Shown one piece after another: positions 24,201 to 36,949 of a DNA stretch of 64,000 nt; the first letter of the stretch is position 1; each line of letters opens with the position of its first letter. The stretch is from Nyssa sinensis (Eukaryota > Streptophyta > Magnoliopsida > Cornales > Nyssaceae): assembly GCA_008638375.1 (NCBI GenBank), contig CM018051.1, positions 12,801,369 to 12,865,368 on the forward strand, given 5' to 3'. Made by a program: the position numbers and the translations under genes. Under the pieces are notes generated by a model. That model searched no databases and was not told the DNA's origin. It saw nothing but the letters and a program-made list of their open reading frames with translations.

Positions 24201-27200
24201 GTGCCCGCAAGTTGGTTCTTAATGTAGTTCTTAGGCCCTCTATTACTTGAAAACGTTGTCTTATATTTATTTAATGTTCTATATAGTAGAGTCCCTAATT
24301 ATTATTGATAGGCAGACCCTATTTTGAACTAGACCTTTTATTCACAATTACTCTTCGGTTAAACCATATGTATATACCGTAATCAAAAGGTAAGTTATAC
24401 ATCTCAGTGCTTTTAGAAGTGTTTGTATCATAAGTGGCCTTAGATGCTTTTAATGCTGATATTTGATTCGAGAAAATATTTTGTTGATAATGATGATGCT
24501 GCCCAATTGTTTTAATAAACATAAATACATTTATTTATGCACTATAATAACCTCGGATTGAATAATCTTAAATAGAAAATAACATGTGCATTGTATTTCC
24601 ATGCAACAACTGTATTTTTTTTCCATTGTTGTTATTCTAGATGCTTTGTTTTGTTTTTGTACTCTACATATGGGAACTTGAAGCTGTTTTTGTTCAGTTC
24701 TCCACAAATTATTGTCAATTCTGTTTCTTTTATTATACTTTTAAGAATAACGGACACGGATGTAGGACATGGATACGACATGACATGAACATCGTATTTC
24801 TAAAAAAAGTAGGATATGGATATGTTGGGACACGTTAAATATATATATATATATTAATTATTTTATTTTATAAAAACCTAAATTATTTCAATCAAATTGG
24901 CATAAAAACATACAGATCACAACAATATTGTTAAGATATCAATATAACAACTTCTTTATTTAATCATTAACATCCATAATGCAAGTTCTAAAACAAATAT
25001 GCTATCTACTACATAAAACAAATATATATTTATATAACTATAACCCAAAAGAAAAGCAGAGAAGAGGAGAAAAAGATGGAAAAATCCCAAAAGGGAAAAA
25101 TATCCAAAAGAATGTGTCCAAGACTTGTCCGAAATCCAGAAAAATAAAAACAAATTGGGCACTCTTTTTTCGATGTTTGACACGTCCAACACTTGTTTGC
25201 CACTGGTATGTGGGTCTGTGCTTAATAGATTATAGATTATACTTATCAAATAAAATTCTGCTTCTTTTATTATGATGAGATTCTGATTCTTTTTTGAGGT
25301 CTCACATAATTGATTAGTTCTTTTTATTTTTTATTTGGATTTGTGTTGTGTGTATGATATTTGATGATATTATGGCACTCGATTTTAATTTAATCATTTG
25401 CATTCATAATTGTCCTATAATAAATGTCTGATTAGTTTTAATGGTTTTCTTGCAGATTCATTCTGCAGCAACAGTATTGGACAAAAATAACTTGGTTAAG
25501 TATGATAGGAAAAGTGGATATTTCCAGGTCACGGACTTGGGTCGCATTGCTAGCTACTATTATATAACTCATGGGACGATATCCACATATAATGAGCATT
25601 TGAAGCCAACAATGGGTGATATCGAGCTTTGCCGGCTGTTCTCCCTTAGTGAAGAATTCAAATATGTAACAGTGAGACAAGATGAGAAGATGGAACTAGC
25701 AAAACTATTAGATCGCGTTCCCATTCCCATCAAGGAAAGTCTAGAAGAGCCTAGCGCCAAGATTAATGTTTTGTTGCAAGCATATATTTCACAGCTAAAG
25801 CTTGAAGGACTTTCTCTGACATCTGACATGGTGTTCATAACTCAGGTTTTTTGTCATTATTAGTGACTTCTTGTTTGCGGGTCTCTCTTCATAATTGCTT
25901 TTAAATGCTGGATATTTGTTATTTTAAGTTAAAAGCTAAATAAATGTATGTTCTGTCTGTTCATTTGTGTGATTTCTTTTTGCAGAGTGCTGGACGTCTT
26001 ATGCGAGCTCTTTTTGAGATTGTCTTGAAAAGAGGATGGGCACAGTTAACTGAGAAGGCTTTAAACTTGTGCAAAATGGTTAACAAGAGGATGTGGAGTG
26101 TCCAAACACCACTTCGCCAATTCAATGGGATTCCAAATGAGATCTTGATGAAGTTAGAAAAGAAAGATTTGGCTTGGGAAAGGTATTATGATCTCTCCTC
26201 ACAGGAATTAGGAGAGCTCATTCGTTTCCCTAAGATGGGAAGAACCCTGCATAAGTTCATTCACCAGTTTCCAAAACTTAACCTGGCAGCACATGTTCAG
26301 CCAATCACTCGCACTGTTTTGAGGGTTGAACTCACAATTACACCAGACTTTCAGTGGGAGGATAAAGTCCATGGATTTGTAGAGCCATTTTGGGTTATTG
26401 TGGAGGATAATGATGGGGAATATATTCTTCATCATGAATATTTTATGCTGAAAAAGCAGTATATCGATGAGGACCACACTTTGAATTTCACAGTGCCAAT
26501 CTATGAACCATTGCCTCCACAATACTTCATTCATGTGGTGTCAGATAGATGGCTTGGGTCACGGTCTGTTTTACCTGTTTCTTTCAGGCACCTTATTTTA
26601 CCAGAAAAGTATCCTCCTCCAACTGAGTTATTGGACTTGCAACCACTGCCTGTGACTGCCTTAAGGAATCCATCATATGAAGCACTTTATCAAGAATTTA
26701 AGCACTTCAATCCTGTCCAGACTCAGGTTTTCACTGTATTGTACAACACAGATGACAATGTCTTAGTTGCAGCACCAACTGGGAGTGGCAAGACAATATG
26801 TGCAGAGTTTGCTATATTGAGGAATCATCAAAAAGGACCAGAGAGTATCACGCGTGCTGTGTATATTGCTCCCATTGAAGCTCTTGCTAAGGAACGATAT
26901 AATGATTGGAAGAGGAAGTTTGGTGAGGGTCTGAAGATGAGAGTGGTTGAATTAACTGGAGAAACTGCAACAGACTTGAAACTGCTTGAGAAAGGCCAAA
27001 TAATTATAAGCACTCCGGAGAAGTGGGATGCTTTATCTCGCCGCTGGAAGCAGCGAAAGCATGTGCAGCAGGTTAGTCTTTTCATCATTGATGAACTCCA
27101 TTTGATAGGGGGTCAAGGTGGTCCTGTCTTGGAGGTGATAGTGTCTAGGATGAGATATATTGCAACTCAGGGTGAGAACAAGATCCGAATTGTGGCTCTG

Positions 27201-29177
27201 TCGACCTCCCTTGCGAATGCCAAGGATTTGGGGGAATGGATTGGGGCTACTTCCCATGGCCTTTTTAATTTTCCACCAGGTGTCCGGCCCGTGCCTCTGG
27301 AAATACATATTCAGGGCATTGATATTGCTAACTTTGAAGCGAGGATGCAAGCAATGACAAAGCCAACATATACTGCAATTGTCCAACATGCCAAGAATGG
27401 GAAACCTGCTATTGTGTTTGTTCCTACTAGGAAGCATGCCCGACTCACTGCTGTGGATTTGATGACATACTCAAGTGTGGACAGTGGAGAGAAGCCGATT
27501 TTCTTATTACAGTCCGTGGAAAAGCTGGAGCCTTTTATTGGCAAGATTGTGGAGTCAATGTTGAAAGAGACACTGCGATATGGTGTGGGGTATTTGCACG
27601 AGGGCTTAACTACTACGGATCAAGATATTGTGAAAACGCTGCTTGAAACTGGATGGATCCAAGTTTGTGTAATGAGCAGTTCAATGTGCTGGGGAGTGCC
27701 CTTATCAGCGCATTTGGTGGTGGTTATGGGAACACAGTATTATGATGGGCGGGAAAATGCTCACACTGATTACCCAGTCACAGATTTGTTGCAGATGATG
27801 GGTCATGCTAGTCGACCTCTTGTGGATAATTCTGGAAAATGTGTCATCCTTTGCCATGCACCAAGAAAAGAATACTATAAGAAGTTCTTGTACGAAGCAT
27901 TCCCTGTTGAAAGCCATTTGCATCACTTCCTGCATGATAATTTGAATGCAGAAGTGGTGGTTGGAGTCATTGGAAACAAGCAAGATGCTGTGGACTATCT
28001 CACATGGACATTCATGTATAGGAGGCTCACTCAGAATCCCAACTACTACAATCTTCAGGGTGTTAGTCACCGGCATCTCAGTGATCACCTTTCTGAGCTT
28101 GTAGAGACCACACTGAGTGATTTGGAAGCAAGTAAATGTGTTGCTATTGAGGATGATATTGATCTATCTCCTTTAAATCTTGGCATGATAGCGTCATACT
28201 ATTATATCAGTTACACAACAATAGAACGTTTTAGTTCATCTTTGACCTCCAAAACAAAGATGAAGGGTCTTCTGGAGATTTTGGCTTCAGCTTCAGAGTA
28301 TGCACAACTGCCAATACGACCCGGAGAAGAAGAATTGATACGAAGGCTAATTCATCACCAAAGATTCTCCTTTGAGAATCCCAAATGCACAGACCCACAT
28401 GTGAAGGCTAATGCACTACTACAAGCTCACTTCTCAAGGCAACAAGTGGGTGGGAATCTGGCCTCGGACCAGCGAGAGGTTCTCCTTTCTTCCAGTAGAC
28501 TGCTTCAAGCAATGGTTGATGTCATTTCCAGCAATGGATGGCTTAGCCTAGCGCTTCTTGCAATGGAAGTGAGCCAGATGGTGACCCAGGCCATGTGGGA
28601 GCGTGATTCCATGCTTCTGCAACTCCCACACTTCACGAAAGATTTGGCTAAGAGATGCCAAGAGAACCCAGGAAAGAGTGTAGAGACGGTGTTTGATTTG
28701 GTGGAGATGGAGGATGATGAGAGGCGGGAGCTCTTGAAGATGTCGGATTCAGAGTTAATTGATATTGCACGGTTTTGCAACCGTTTTCCAAACATTGATT
28801 TGACCTATGATGTGCTGGATGGTGAGAATGTGAGAGCTGGGGAAGATGTCAGTATGCAGGTAACACTTGAACGGGATCTCGAGGGGAGGACAGAAGTGGG
28901 ACCTGTTGATGCCCCTAGGTATCCAAAAGCCAAGGAAGAGGGATGGTGGCTTGTGGTAGGTGATACCAAAAGTAACCAGTTGCTTGCCATCAAAAGGGTT
29001 TCACTGCAGAGGAGATCCAAGGTCAAGCTTGACTTTGCTGCTCCAGGAGAACCTGGAAAGAAGACCTATACTCTTTATTTCATGTGTGATTCTTATATGG
29101 GTTGTGACCAGGAATATAGCTTTACTGTTGATGTCAGGGAAGCAGGGGCTCCCGAAGATGACAGTGGAAGGGAATAA
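18280..29177 (+). CDS. BRR2: BRR2: U5 snRNP 200-kDa DExH-box RNA helicase (SNRNP200 type)
   Basis: Encodes the spliceosomal helicase that unwinds U4/U6 snRNA during activation, acting in the nucleus within U5 snRNP. Exons are 18280-21234, 25456-25845 and 25986-29177, giving 2,178 residues, the usual plant length. The ATG at 18280 (AAGATGGC context, [19 protein letters not shown]) matches the family start; the upstream in-frame TTG is not a start. An acidic stretch lies near residues 205-265. The first helicase cassette has intact motifs: APTGAGKT (532-539), DEIH (644-647), SAT (681-683) and QMLGRAGRP (880-888). The second cassette starts in exon 3 with APTGSGKT (1378-1385), DELH (1484-1487), a degenerate STSLAN (1521 on) and QMMGHASRP with His at 1722. 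This fits the known inactive second cassette. A Sec63-type region follows each cassette. The 4.2-kb second intron is full of repeats. There are no frame breaks. Confidence 0.97.
22905..23020 (+). mobile_element. Possible tRNA-derived SINE in the BRR2 intron
   Basis: An A-box-like 'tagcttggttgct' (22916-22928) is followed 35 bp later by a B-box-like 'ggttcaagtcc' (22961-22971), the split promoter of RNA polymerase III. An A-rich stretch starts at about 22992. The spacing suits a tRNA head, but there is no clear target duplication. Confidence 0.4.
23098..24185 (+). repeat. Two-copy tandem duplication (unit about 545 bp)
   Basis: Copy 1 (about 23098-23640) and copy 2 (about 23641-24185) share long phrases such as 'gagtggttgtcttgggaagg', 'cacttacaagttgtgacttc', 'ttgtactactaaaaggta' and 'catgacacctgttggtgcct', and both end in 'aaaagtggttgatacattga'. 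They differ by scattered changes. Copy 1 carries its own segment at 23511-23580 ending 'ttacttatcaaaaaaat', which looks like the 3' tail of a LINE/SINE. Copy 2 has an unrelated stretch there. Confidence 0.85.
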
Positions 29178-32100
29178 ATGACTTGCTCTAGGACCTTAAC
29201 GTTTTTATTTGGGTAAGCTCTGGGACCTTAGGTTGTCCTATCCTACTGCGTTAATTGACTCATTTACAAGTAGGGTCATTAACAATTTTGTTTTTATGCT
29301 ATGGTTCCTTTGTAATATTTATTGAGTACTCCTGATATTGCCAGACTAATGACTGTTAAACTCTGCTGCATCGTTTGGGCTCACCCTTGAGTTGGATGAA
29401 CTCGCTAGACTTTTTTCGGTGACTGCTTAAGCTTTGGTTTGGATCATTTTACACTCTCTATATACGGGTTCATCAAATCTATGATGCCCATCTTAGCGTA
29501 AAAGAATTGCTGTCAAGCGTGATGAATCTGTTTCGAGTTTGAAAGCAATCGCATTGTGCTAATGATGCCAAAGGTAGGTTTGTCTCCAGCTTATATCTAG
29601 CATAGCACCCAAATTGGTGGGACTAATACTGGCTAATGGCATTTTATCTCAGCCAAACTTAAACTACTATTGGTTTTTTATTGGCAACTACTCATGCTAT
29701 GTTGCTCCTTTCTCTATGCTATCTTTGTGGTTTTGTTTCAATACGTAAGATTTTTCTTGTCTTGCATCTCAAAATCTATACTATCTATTCTATACTATGT
29801 TTAAAAGTAAAATCCCTTTAAAACAAATTTTGTTTTTTAAGAATTCTTAATTTTTGTCCCAATTCTACAAACATTGTCACAACTACACCAATGATCGCAG
29901 TGTTAGACGGATCAGTTTATTAGGCTTGCTTTGCCAAAGCATGGGAACGGCTTTTGCAAACAAATGATGTATTCTCAGAGTTTCCAAGTGAAATAGGACA
30001 ATTCTTAACCTTCTTTTGATTTCATGTTAGAATCAGAAACGCTTATTTGTTTAATACAAGTGGATCCGTTTCCTACGAAGGACGTAATCACAGAGGGGCC
30101 TTTTGGGTTAAAATATGTTTTGGATGTTCGAAATTTGCAAGGAGCAATCATTATAGCATGAATATTTTCATGGCCAAAAGCTCCTTCAAACTCATCAAAA
30201 GCTCCTTCAAACTCGAACGCTCCTTGGGTTTGTTCTTCTTTTCTTGTATATTGTGTATTAATTACTACCAATATATATCTATATCTATATACTATATATA
30301 AAAGTACTAAAGATTCTAGTATTTTCTCCCAAAGTGTTTCACACTTTTAATAACCAAAATGCCTTCTAAAATAAATTTTGTTTTTTAAGAATTCTTAATT
30401 TTTGTCCCTATTCTACAAGGTAACGTTTCGTAAAATTAGAAAACAAATAAAGGAATAAATGATGGATAATGTTAGTTTTACGTGATAATAAACTTCATGA
30501 ACCTAATAATAAGGTGAAAATAACTTAAACAATGTAATATAGAGTGTTGATAATACGTGTGGAACAAATTGGGAAAGTAGGCTTGGAATGTAGAATCAAA
30601 AGGGAGGACTGTTTCTTGCCTTCGTTTGAATGAAGGGGAGTTCGTTTGAACGGGCTCCAGAAACTATTCGTTCAATACTCGTTCGAACGAAGGAGCACTT
30701 GTTCGAACGAGCATGCGTTAGAACACTTTAAATTACGGACTGAAAAATAATTTGTGCACAAATTCAATTTTCTCTTCTTCTCCAAACTCTCTCTAGACAA
30801 GAGGAAGTTGGGGTTTGAATTTTCATGGGTTTCTAAGCCTTGTAAACATATCACACTACAAGAATTCAAGTATAAGAAGAATTTCTACTGATTGAAAAGT
30901 TAAGATTTCAAATATTTTTTCAAGAATAAAAGGTAATATTTGGGACTTTTCATTTCCTTTTCTAGTTCTTTAATGTTATCGTAGATTTAGCTTGATCGAG
31001 TAAAATAAATAGTGTAAAATCTTTCTTAGGTTTTGGGAGCAAAGATTGATGCTTGAAATTGAAATATATCTCTCTACACAAATCCACACTTGTTTGAAGG
31101 TTGGACTTCTAACTTAGGTGAATGATGAATATTAGAGAGAAAACATGCATATCATGACATCTCTATGGACCATGTTGTATGAAAAGTGTATAGAAAATGA
31201 TGTAAATTGCTAGATGAATGTTACATGCGTAACCCTTGATATATCTTGTCTAGAATATTGATATATGTATTCGATGTATAGTCTCGGCTTAAGATTTTTT
31301 TACTTGAATGCTCACAAGTCATTAGATTGTTATATTATGCACTTGTAGAATGTTGGTGTGTCTATCAAGTGTTTGATAGAATGTTTAAATGATGGTGATG
31401 ATGTCGAATTGTAAAATTGTTGGTTTTATTACGTATGTGATGTTTTTCCTTTAATGTGAATGATATTGTCCCCTTAGATGTCTTTGTTTGAATGAAAAAT
31501 TAAATAAATGCTTTGTGAGAAATGAATGGGAGGTAAGATAGTTGAAGAGTTGAGAAATGGGAAGAAATGGATGAAGAAACCACAAGTTGAGAAAAGGGAA
31601 GTCATAGATAGTTACTCGGGGTTTTGTGACGAAGATTGTGTCTCCATTCGGTTACGAATCGTAACCCCACTCGGGTGGTTGTATATTTCTATCGGGTTAG
31701 TAGCTCGAATAACACTTAGGCTAACTGGGAGCCATTAGGTAGTCTTGAAGGGTAACAGAAGAAATGGAAGTAAAAAGTAGTACTACTGAAATAGGTGGAT
31801 TGATGATAATCTAACAAACTTTTTTTGTATGTTACATTTTTATCATAAGAATTGAATTATGCTGCTGGGATTGAGTCGGTAATCACGAGATTATCTTAAT
31901 AGAAGTTAAATTTGCAAAATTAAAAATATCATACAAGCGTCATTCATGCACCATTTAATAGAGATGAAAAGTGTAGTCAAGACTGAGTCTTAGTTTAGTA
32001 TTGAGTCCATTTCTTTTGGTTTTTTTATGTTGATTATTGAGTCTGAGTTCGAATCCCTTTATAGCAATCTATTACTTGGTCAAGTAAGCCATAGTAAATT

Positions 32101-33135
32101 TTGTTTTAAATTATATTTTTGTGTTTGATAAAGAGTCCAAAGTGTTATCAGTGTAATGCTTTCCAAAATATAAATGAAATGAACTTCTATTTTTCTCCTT
32201 CCAATGTGCCTTCAGATGAATGCGTGGGCCCCAAAAGAAATAAAAGAAATGATTAAAAGAGAAGAAGGGGGATTGGGTAATAAGTCCTGCATAAAGTGGT
32301 TAATTAACATAAGGTCCAATCCAAAATATTTTAACCCCAAAAAAGTATTTTATTGACATAAATATCCCTTCAATCAAAAACACGATAAAAAACATATTGG
32401 TCCCTCTTTCCTGCGCCCTAACACATGGCATGTCATCACTTTTTGTTTATAGAAAAAGGTTAAACAATTTATAATATATAAATCCGTTTTTTTTTTTAAT
32501 TTATAAAAACTATATATCTGGACTCTAAAAAATTGATATCTAGAAAAAAAAAAAAAAAGATCCATATTGCATAGGAAGTTTTGTCAAAAAAATTCATGTT
32601 TTTTCAACAAAAAAACTTATCTGTCTAGAGAATGTTTCTTGGAAAAAGAAATTTGAGAAATTTTTTAAACAAAAAAATATTACACATGTTTTTAACAAGC
32701 AGCAAACAATCTTTGTTTTTTGAAAAAGTGGTAATACTCCAACATTGATAAAAAAAAATATTAGACAGAAAAAAATATACAACCAAAAGAAAAGTAGCAA
32801 CACAAAATGTTTATCGAACAGAGAAATTTAGAAAAGAATTTCATGAAGATTCTAACAAAATAGATTTATGTCTAGCGACACCACCACATATACCTGCAAT
32901 ATTACTACAATTTTTACAAACATTAAACCAATTTTCTTTCCCCAATTTTGGCAAACAAATAGAGGCTTAAAAAAAGAAAAACTTGCTTTTGCACCACAAT
33001 TGGGGCAACAACTTCTCATGTTCAATGAAACCTAGATCTAAGATTTCCAAATTTAGTTTTAAAAGGAAATAAAATAAAAAATGGTTCTTAATGATTAATT
33101 GTGATCGTACCTTATTTTTTTAATGATTAATGATT
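29178..33135. other. Intergenic after BRR2; no gene recognised
   Basis: The first few hundred bases are the BRR2 3'UTR and downstream region. A phrase with 'ttttgttttttaagaattct' occurs at 29828-29870 and again at 30373-30415, bracketing about 500 bp. Both are preceded by 'ctatactat...taaaag' sequences. Short near-palindromes of the ATTCGTTCGAACGA type cluster at 30610-30730. Open frames are short and unlike any family I know. Confidence 0.5.
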
Positions 33136-33399
33136 ACTCTCCGTATCCCATAAAAAAGTCCCTTTTGTGAAAAATAACTTTTTAAAAAGGACAAACATTT
33201 AATGCTTTCACATTTGAATAAGAGTATAAATTTACAAAACTAATCTCCTTTCACATTAGGTAGTACATTTATATTAAATTAGTGAAAAAGGGTAATTTGA
33301 GAATTTTATAATAAGTTATAGATTGACTTTTCAAAGAAGACTTTTATTATAAGACATCTGAAAATGAAATAAGGGACTCTTAAATCGGTACAGATGGAG
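33136..33399. mobile_element. Stowaway-type (Tc1/mariner) MITE, 264 bp
   Basis: The element begins CTCTCCGTATCCCATAAAAA. Its right end, GTACAGATGGAG, is the imperfect complement of this; TA dinucleotides flank both ends (33134-33135 and 33400-33401). CTCC-GT termini with TA duplication are the Stowaway signature. Subterminal 'aagtccctttt' and 'ataagggactct' extend the inverted pairing. Non-coding. Confidence 0.8.
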
Positions 33400-33524
33400 T
33401 ATAATAATACTAACCACACATTGCATCATATATTTGCTGATTGGAACAAACCAAATTTCTTAATGATTAATTGTGATCAGACCTTGTTTCTTGATGATAA
33501 TTATGATAATATTGCCAATAAGGA

Positions 33525-33885
33525 ATATCACAATCAAGTGCATAGTCCCCAACATAGCCAGGTTAGCACTACCAGATCCTGGGCAACATCAGATGGACAA
33601 GGATTGAAGATAATTACAAAGAAAGAGGATAAGAATTTTCGGAGCTGGATCTTTCATTCCCATGCACTTCACTAGAGAAAGAGACCTTAACTTTGTTCCA
33701 CAATTTAGAGAACACCCAAAATCCCTAATTGGACGAGCCTGTTGCACTCCTCCAATTGTAGGCTCTTAAGAGATCTAGCAGCCTTGGCAATAAATACCAG
33801 CCCTTCGTCAGATACAAAGCAACACTTACGAACGCACATCTGTTTCAGGTTCAGGCAACCCTTTCCCATGGCTTCAGTCACATCT
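33525..33885 (-). pseudogene. EBF1/EBF2-like (EIN3-binding F-box) LRR pseudogene fragment
   Basis: On the minus strand, downstream of 33885, the frames read VTEAMGKGCLNLKQMC, RKCCFVSDEGL, SLKSLQLEECNR, then after a frameshift SLNCGTKLRSLSLVKCMG, then CNYLQSLSI, a stop, and CCPGSGSANLAMLG. These are consecutive leucine-rich repeats of the EBF F-box proteins, which target EIN3 for degradation in ethylene signalling. Only about 110 residues from the middle of the LRR region are present, with one frameshift and at least one stop. No F-box or neighbouring repeats were found, so this is a dead fragment. Confidence 0.75.
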
Positions 33886-34208
33886 GTTTCAGTTTCTCTA
33901 GCAAGCGATGGCATTGGGGAATAGAGGCCGATTGGGTGAGGTGGAAGAGTGCGTGACTTTCGCAATGGATGACAGATTACATTGGGAGAAGTGGGCTAAT
34001 TTTGTCATTATCTTGGAGTAACTTCGCTCACAAATTCTATCATCCATCCTAAATTTTAGGTAAAAAACTTCCCCATAATTTGGGAAAAGTATTAATGTTT
34101 GTGAAAGATCGTCATTTCAAATTAGATAATGATATAGAGTAATGGTCAAACTAAATAACTTCTCTTTGTAAACAATTATTTTGAGAGACCTTACACTAAC
34201 ACTCTGCT

Positions 34209-34640
34209 TGAATTGAGTGATTTGGAGAGAAACGAGAAGGAAGGAGAAGTTAATTTGTGCTTGGTTTAAAATTAGAGAAGAAAAGGAAAGAGGATGGAGG
34301 GAGATATAGGGGTTTCTTAATCCTTATTTTATTCAATTTGTTTTCCTTTCAAAAATGGACGGGGACATAGGGAAATAAGAGAGCATTTTAATAGTTTTTT
34401 TACAATACCGATTATAACATTAAAATTATAAAAAAAAAAAACATCTATCTTAGGGCATAATAGTAAAAAAATATATAATCATTTCATTTCATTTTTTTCT
34501 TATATGCTTCTCGAGCAAGATACTAGGATTACCCTCTCCTTTTATTCATTTTCTTTAACCAAGCATGAAAGAGGGATTGTACTCTCCTCTCCTTCAGAAT
34601 TAATGTTATCCTCTCATATCCCTCTTACTTGTCCAAGCAT
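34209..34640. mobile_element. MITE-like element, diverged
   Basis: The left end 'tgcttgaattgagtg' and right end 'ttacttgtccaagcata' pair imperfectly. The interior goes from purine-rich (gagaaggaagg) to pyrimidine-rich (ctctcctctccttc), as in the element at 16980-17490. The boundaries are approximate. Confidence 0.35.
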
Positions 34641-34789
34641 AATATAATTAACTCAAGTGTTGTGTGGATGACCGTATAAGAAAACGAAATTGAATATGAT
34701 ATAGTTGGATCAGATATGATATAAAATCTTGTGGGATATTGAATATTCCAATTTAGTGTTTGAAACTGACCCGGATAAAAGGCTGGATA

Positions 34790-35512
34790 TATTCTTATAT
34801 TCCAATCCTGTGTTTGGATGCCTATCGGATATAACTATTTTTTATTTTTTATTTTCTTAAATACTATTTTTCTCAAGGTTTTCAAAAATTATTTTTCTGA
34901 AAGTCATTTAATTTTTCTTTCAAATATATGCATACAATATATCTAAAATTAAAATTTTATTCATAAATCAATTGCAAAATCTAATAATTATAATCATAAT
35001 ATTTTAGAATGTAATTGTACAAATATCATTCACAATATAATAGTCTCTTACTTTTTGCGTGATTCAAAAACAATTATAAAATGTATTACGTACTAAGAAT
35101 CATCCAAATAAATGATTACATACATGTACATTAGTAATGTTTATACATATAGAACAGTCAATTTATTGATATAAAAAATATATTAAAAAATTAAAACATA
35201 TCAAAAGAAATCATTTTGAAGAATGAAAAAAAGAAAATTTTGATTTTTTTAACTCGACTTTTCGAACGTCTTCATCTTTCTATATTGCGATGTCATAATT
35301 TTTTTAATGATATGACATTGTATTTTTATTCCAATAAGATGAAATAACTCAAATACTCTCACCCCTTAGTATAAGTTATATTCTACCTGGATAGGATATA
35401 AATAATTTATGAAATATAAATATCAAATTCAATTAAGACACTAAACATAGAAAAAAATAATATTTATCTTATCCAATCATATTATCACCCATCCAAACGT
35501 GGGCTCAGACAA
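34790..35512. mobile_element. MITE-like element with GTTTGGATG / CATCCAAAC ends
   Basis: The left end reads 'tgtttggatgcctatcgg' and the right end 'cacccatccaaacgtg'. Inside each end 'ggatataa' is mirrored by 'ttatccaa'. About 720 bp, no coding potential. It belongs to the same end type as the element at 16980-17490 but has a different interior. Confidence 0.5.
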
Positions 35513-36770
35513 AAAAATATATCCACTCAACTTTTTCTATAAATTTGACTATTAAAGAAGATTCTAAAATTTCCAAGATAAGCACCACCCTATCTTAACA
35601 TAGAAAACAATTGAAAGAATTTAACGATGTAATCGATCTAAAAATTTGTCCACCATCACATGCCTCTTTACCCTATGCAACGACCTCAGTTACCGAGGCA
35701 TCATAAGAATAAAATTATTTTAAAATTTAAAAATTTAAGTAAATAAAAGTTATATGTCCTAACTTTTATTTATTCTATAAGAATGAAAAAAAAAAAGTTA
35801 TATACAAGTTAAAACATTTAATCAGAAAAAATAAATTGGTGATTGCTCATTCCCTTCTTGATGCATCAAAAAATTAGAGGTAGCAGAATACAACCTCTTG
35901 TTGAGTCAACTCGCACCGGATAGTTCAAAGGAGAATCTTTTTGGCACGAAGTTAAAAAGAAAGAAAAACCAATACTCATCCAAGTCACTAAAAAATAAAA
36001 GAAAGGAAATGGAGTGAATCATTTATTGTGCGGAAGCGATTAGATAAATAAAAAAAATAATTTCAAATAAGTAAAAGTAAACAAAATTTACATAGAAAAG
36101 ACACAAGATTTATTTGATTCGGCAAGATATTTACATGTATGGGTAGCAATAATCAGTCCATTATGTATCAAAGAGATTATAAGAATAAAAAATTCTCAAA
36201 ACCCAAAATTTTCTTTTTCTCGATAATGGTTATCTTCTCATAAGTCAAAACTCTAAAAAATAATACTCTTATATAAATGAATTATAACATAAGAGACAAA
36301 TCGAAACTAAAATAAAAACGGATCAAATTTTTTTTCCAAATATTATGAGTTATCAATAATTTAAATAAATTCATAATAATCACTCAACATCTTCACAGGA
36401 GTTAGGAATAATCATCCTATACCACCTTTATATTTCGGTAGGGTAACATATCTATTGGGTATTGCATACTTTTTAGTGATTCACGCGGTTCCATGAAATG
36501 CTACCATTATAGTGATTCACGTGATATTTCATACTTTGGGAATGAAAGACATATTATCAATAAGACTATATTTTTCAAATTTATATGTGTCATTCCACTA
36601 AAATAATAATTATATAATATAATGTCACTTTAACCACTTTAATTTTTTGTCAAATCAATAGCCAATAATTTAAATAGTAAGCTTTACTCGCGTACTTTAA
36701 GACTTGCATGTCCAACACTTGTTGTAACCATTTTCAAGAACCGCTTTGCGCTTGAGTGAGTAAGAGACAT

Positions 36771-36866
36771 ATGGAGTGTCAATATTTTAATCATGAGCAT
36801 CCACTGATATTCAATGAAGAGCAGAAGCACGATGATGATCAGAAAGTTTACAGCTGCAATGGAGGT
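36771..36866 (+). pseudogene. Truncated DC1-domain gene, 5' end only (first copy)
   Basis: The frame from ATG 36771 reads MECQYFNHEHPLIFNEE and continues to YSCNGG. This parallels the start of the intact gene at 38232 (MELQHFSHEHPLIL ... YCNGC). It covers about 32 residues of the first C1-like repeat and then runs into non-coding AT-rich sequence. Its 5' leader resembles the leader of the fragment at 37882. Confidence 0.7.
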
Positions 36867-36949
36867 CAGTTCACAGTTGAGTGATTAAACTAATTTTATA
36901 ATATTATATATTAAAAATATATATACAATTAAGAAAATAACAATATATA

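Larger units (their letters stand above)
21235..25455 (+). other. 4.2-kb BRR2 intron with repeats
   Basis: The donor gtaagc follows ...RRADL and the acceptor ttgcag precedes IHSAAT, both phase 0. The intron holds a G-rich run (22231-22250), an ATAC-type microsatellite (22318-22372), a SINE-like segment, a tandem duplication (23098-24185) and an (AT)n run at 24838-24856. No gene was seen within it. Confidence 0.85.
33886..36770. other. Intergenic, AT-rich, MITE-like repeats
   Basis: There are two elements with inverted GTTTGG / CCAAAC-type or related ends (about 34209-34640 and 34790-35512). From 35513 to 36770 I see only AT-rich sequence with no coding match. Confidence 0.5.

Noticed and set aside
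30852..30866. 'cacactacaagaattcaag' as a possible second CACTA end
   Set aside because: Only nine to ten bases match the terminus, no subterminal repeats follow, and it is 31 kb from the fragment at 61.7 kb.
33742..33924. Plus-strand 60-codon frame over the EBF fragment
   Set aside because: The minus strand reads as consecutive EBF leucine-rich repeats; the plus frame is its shadow.
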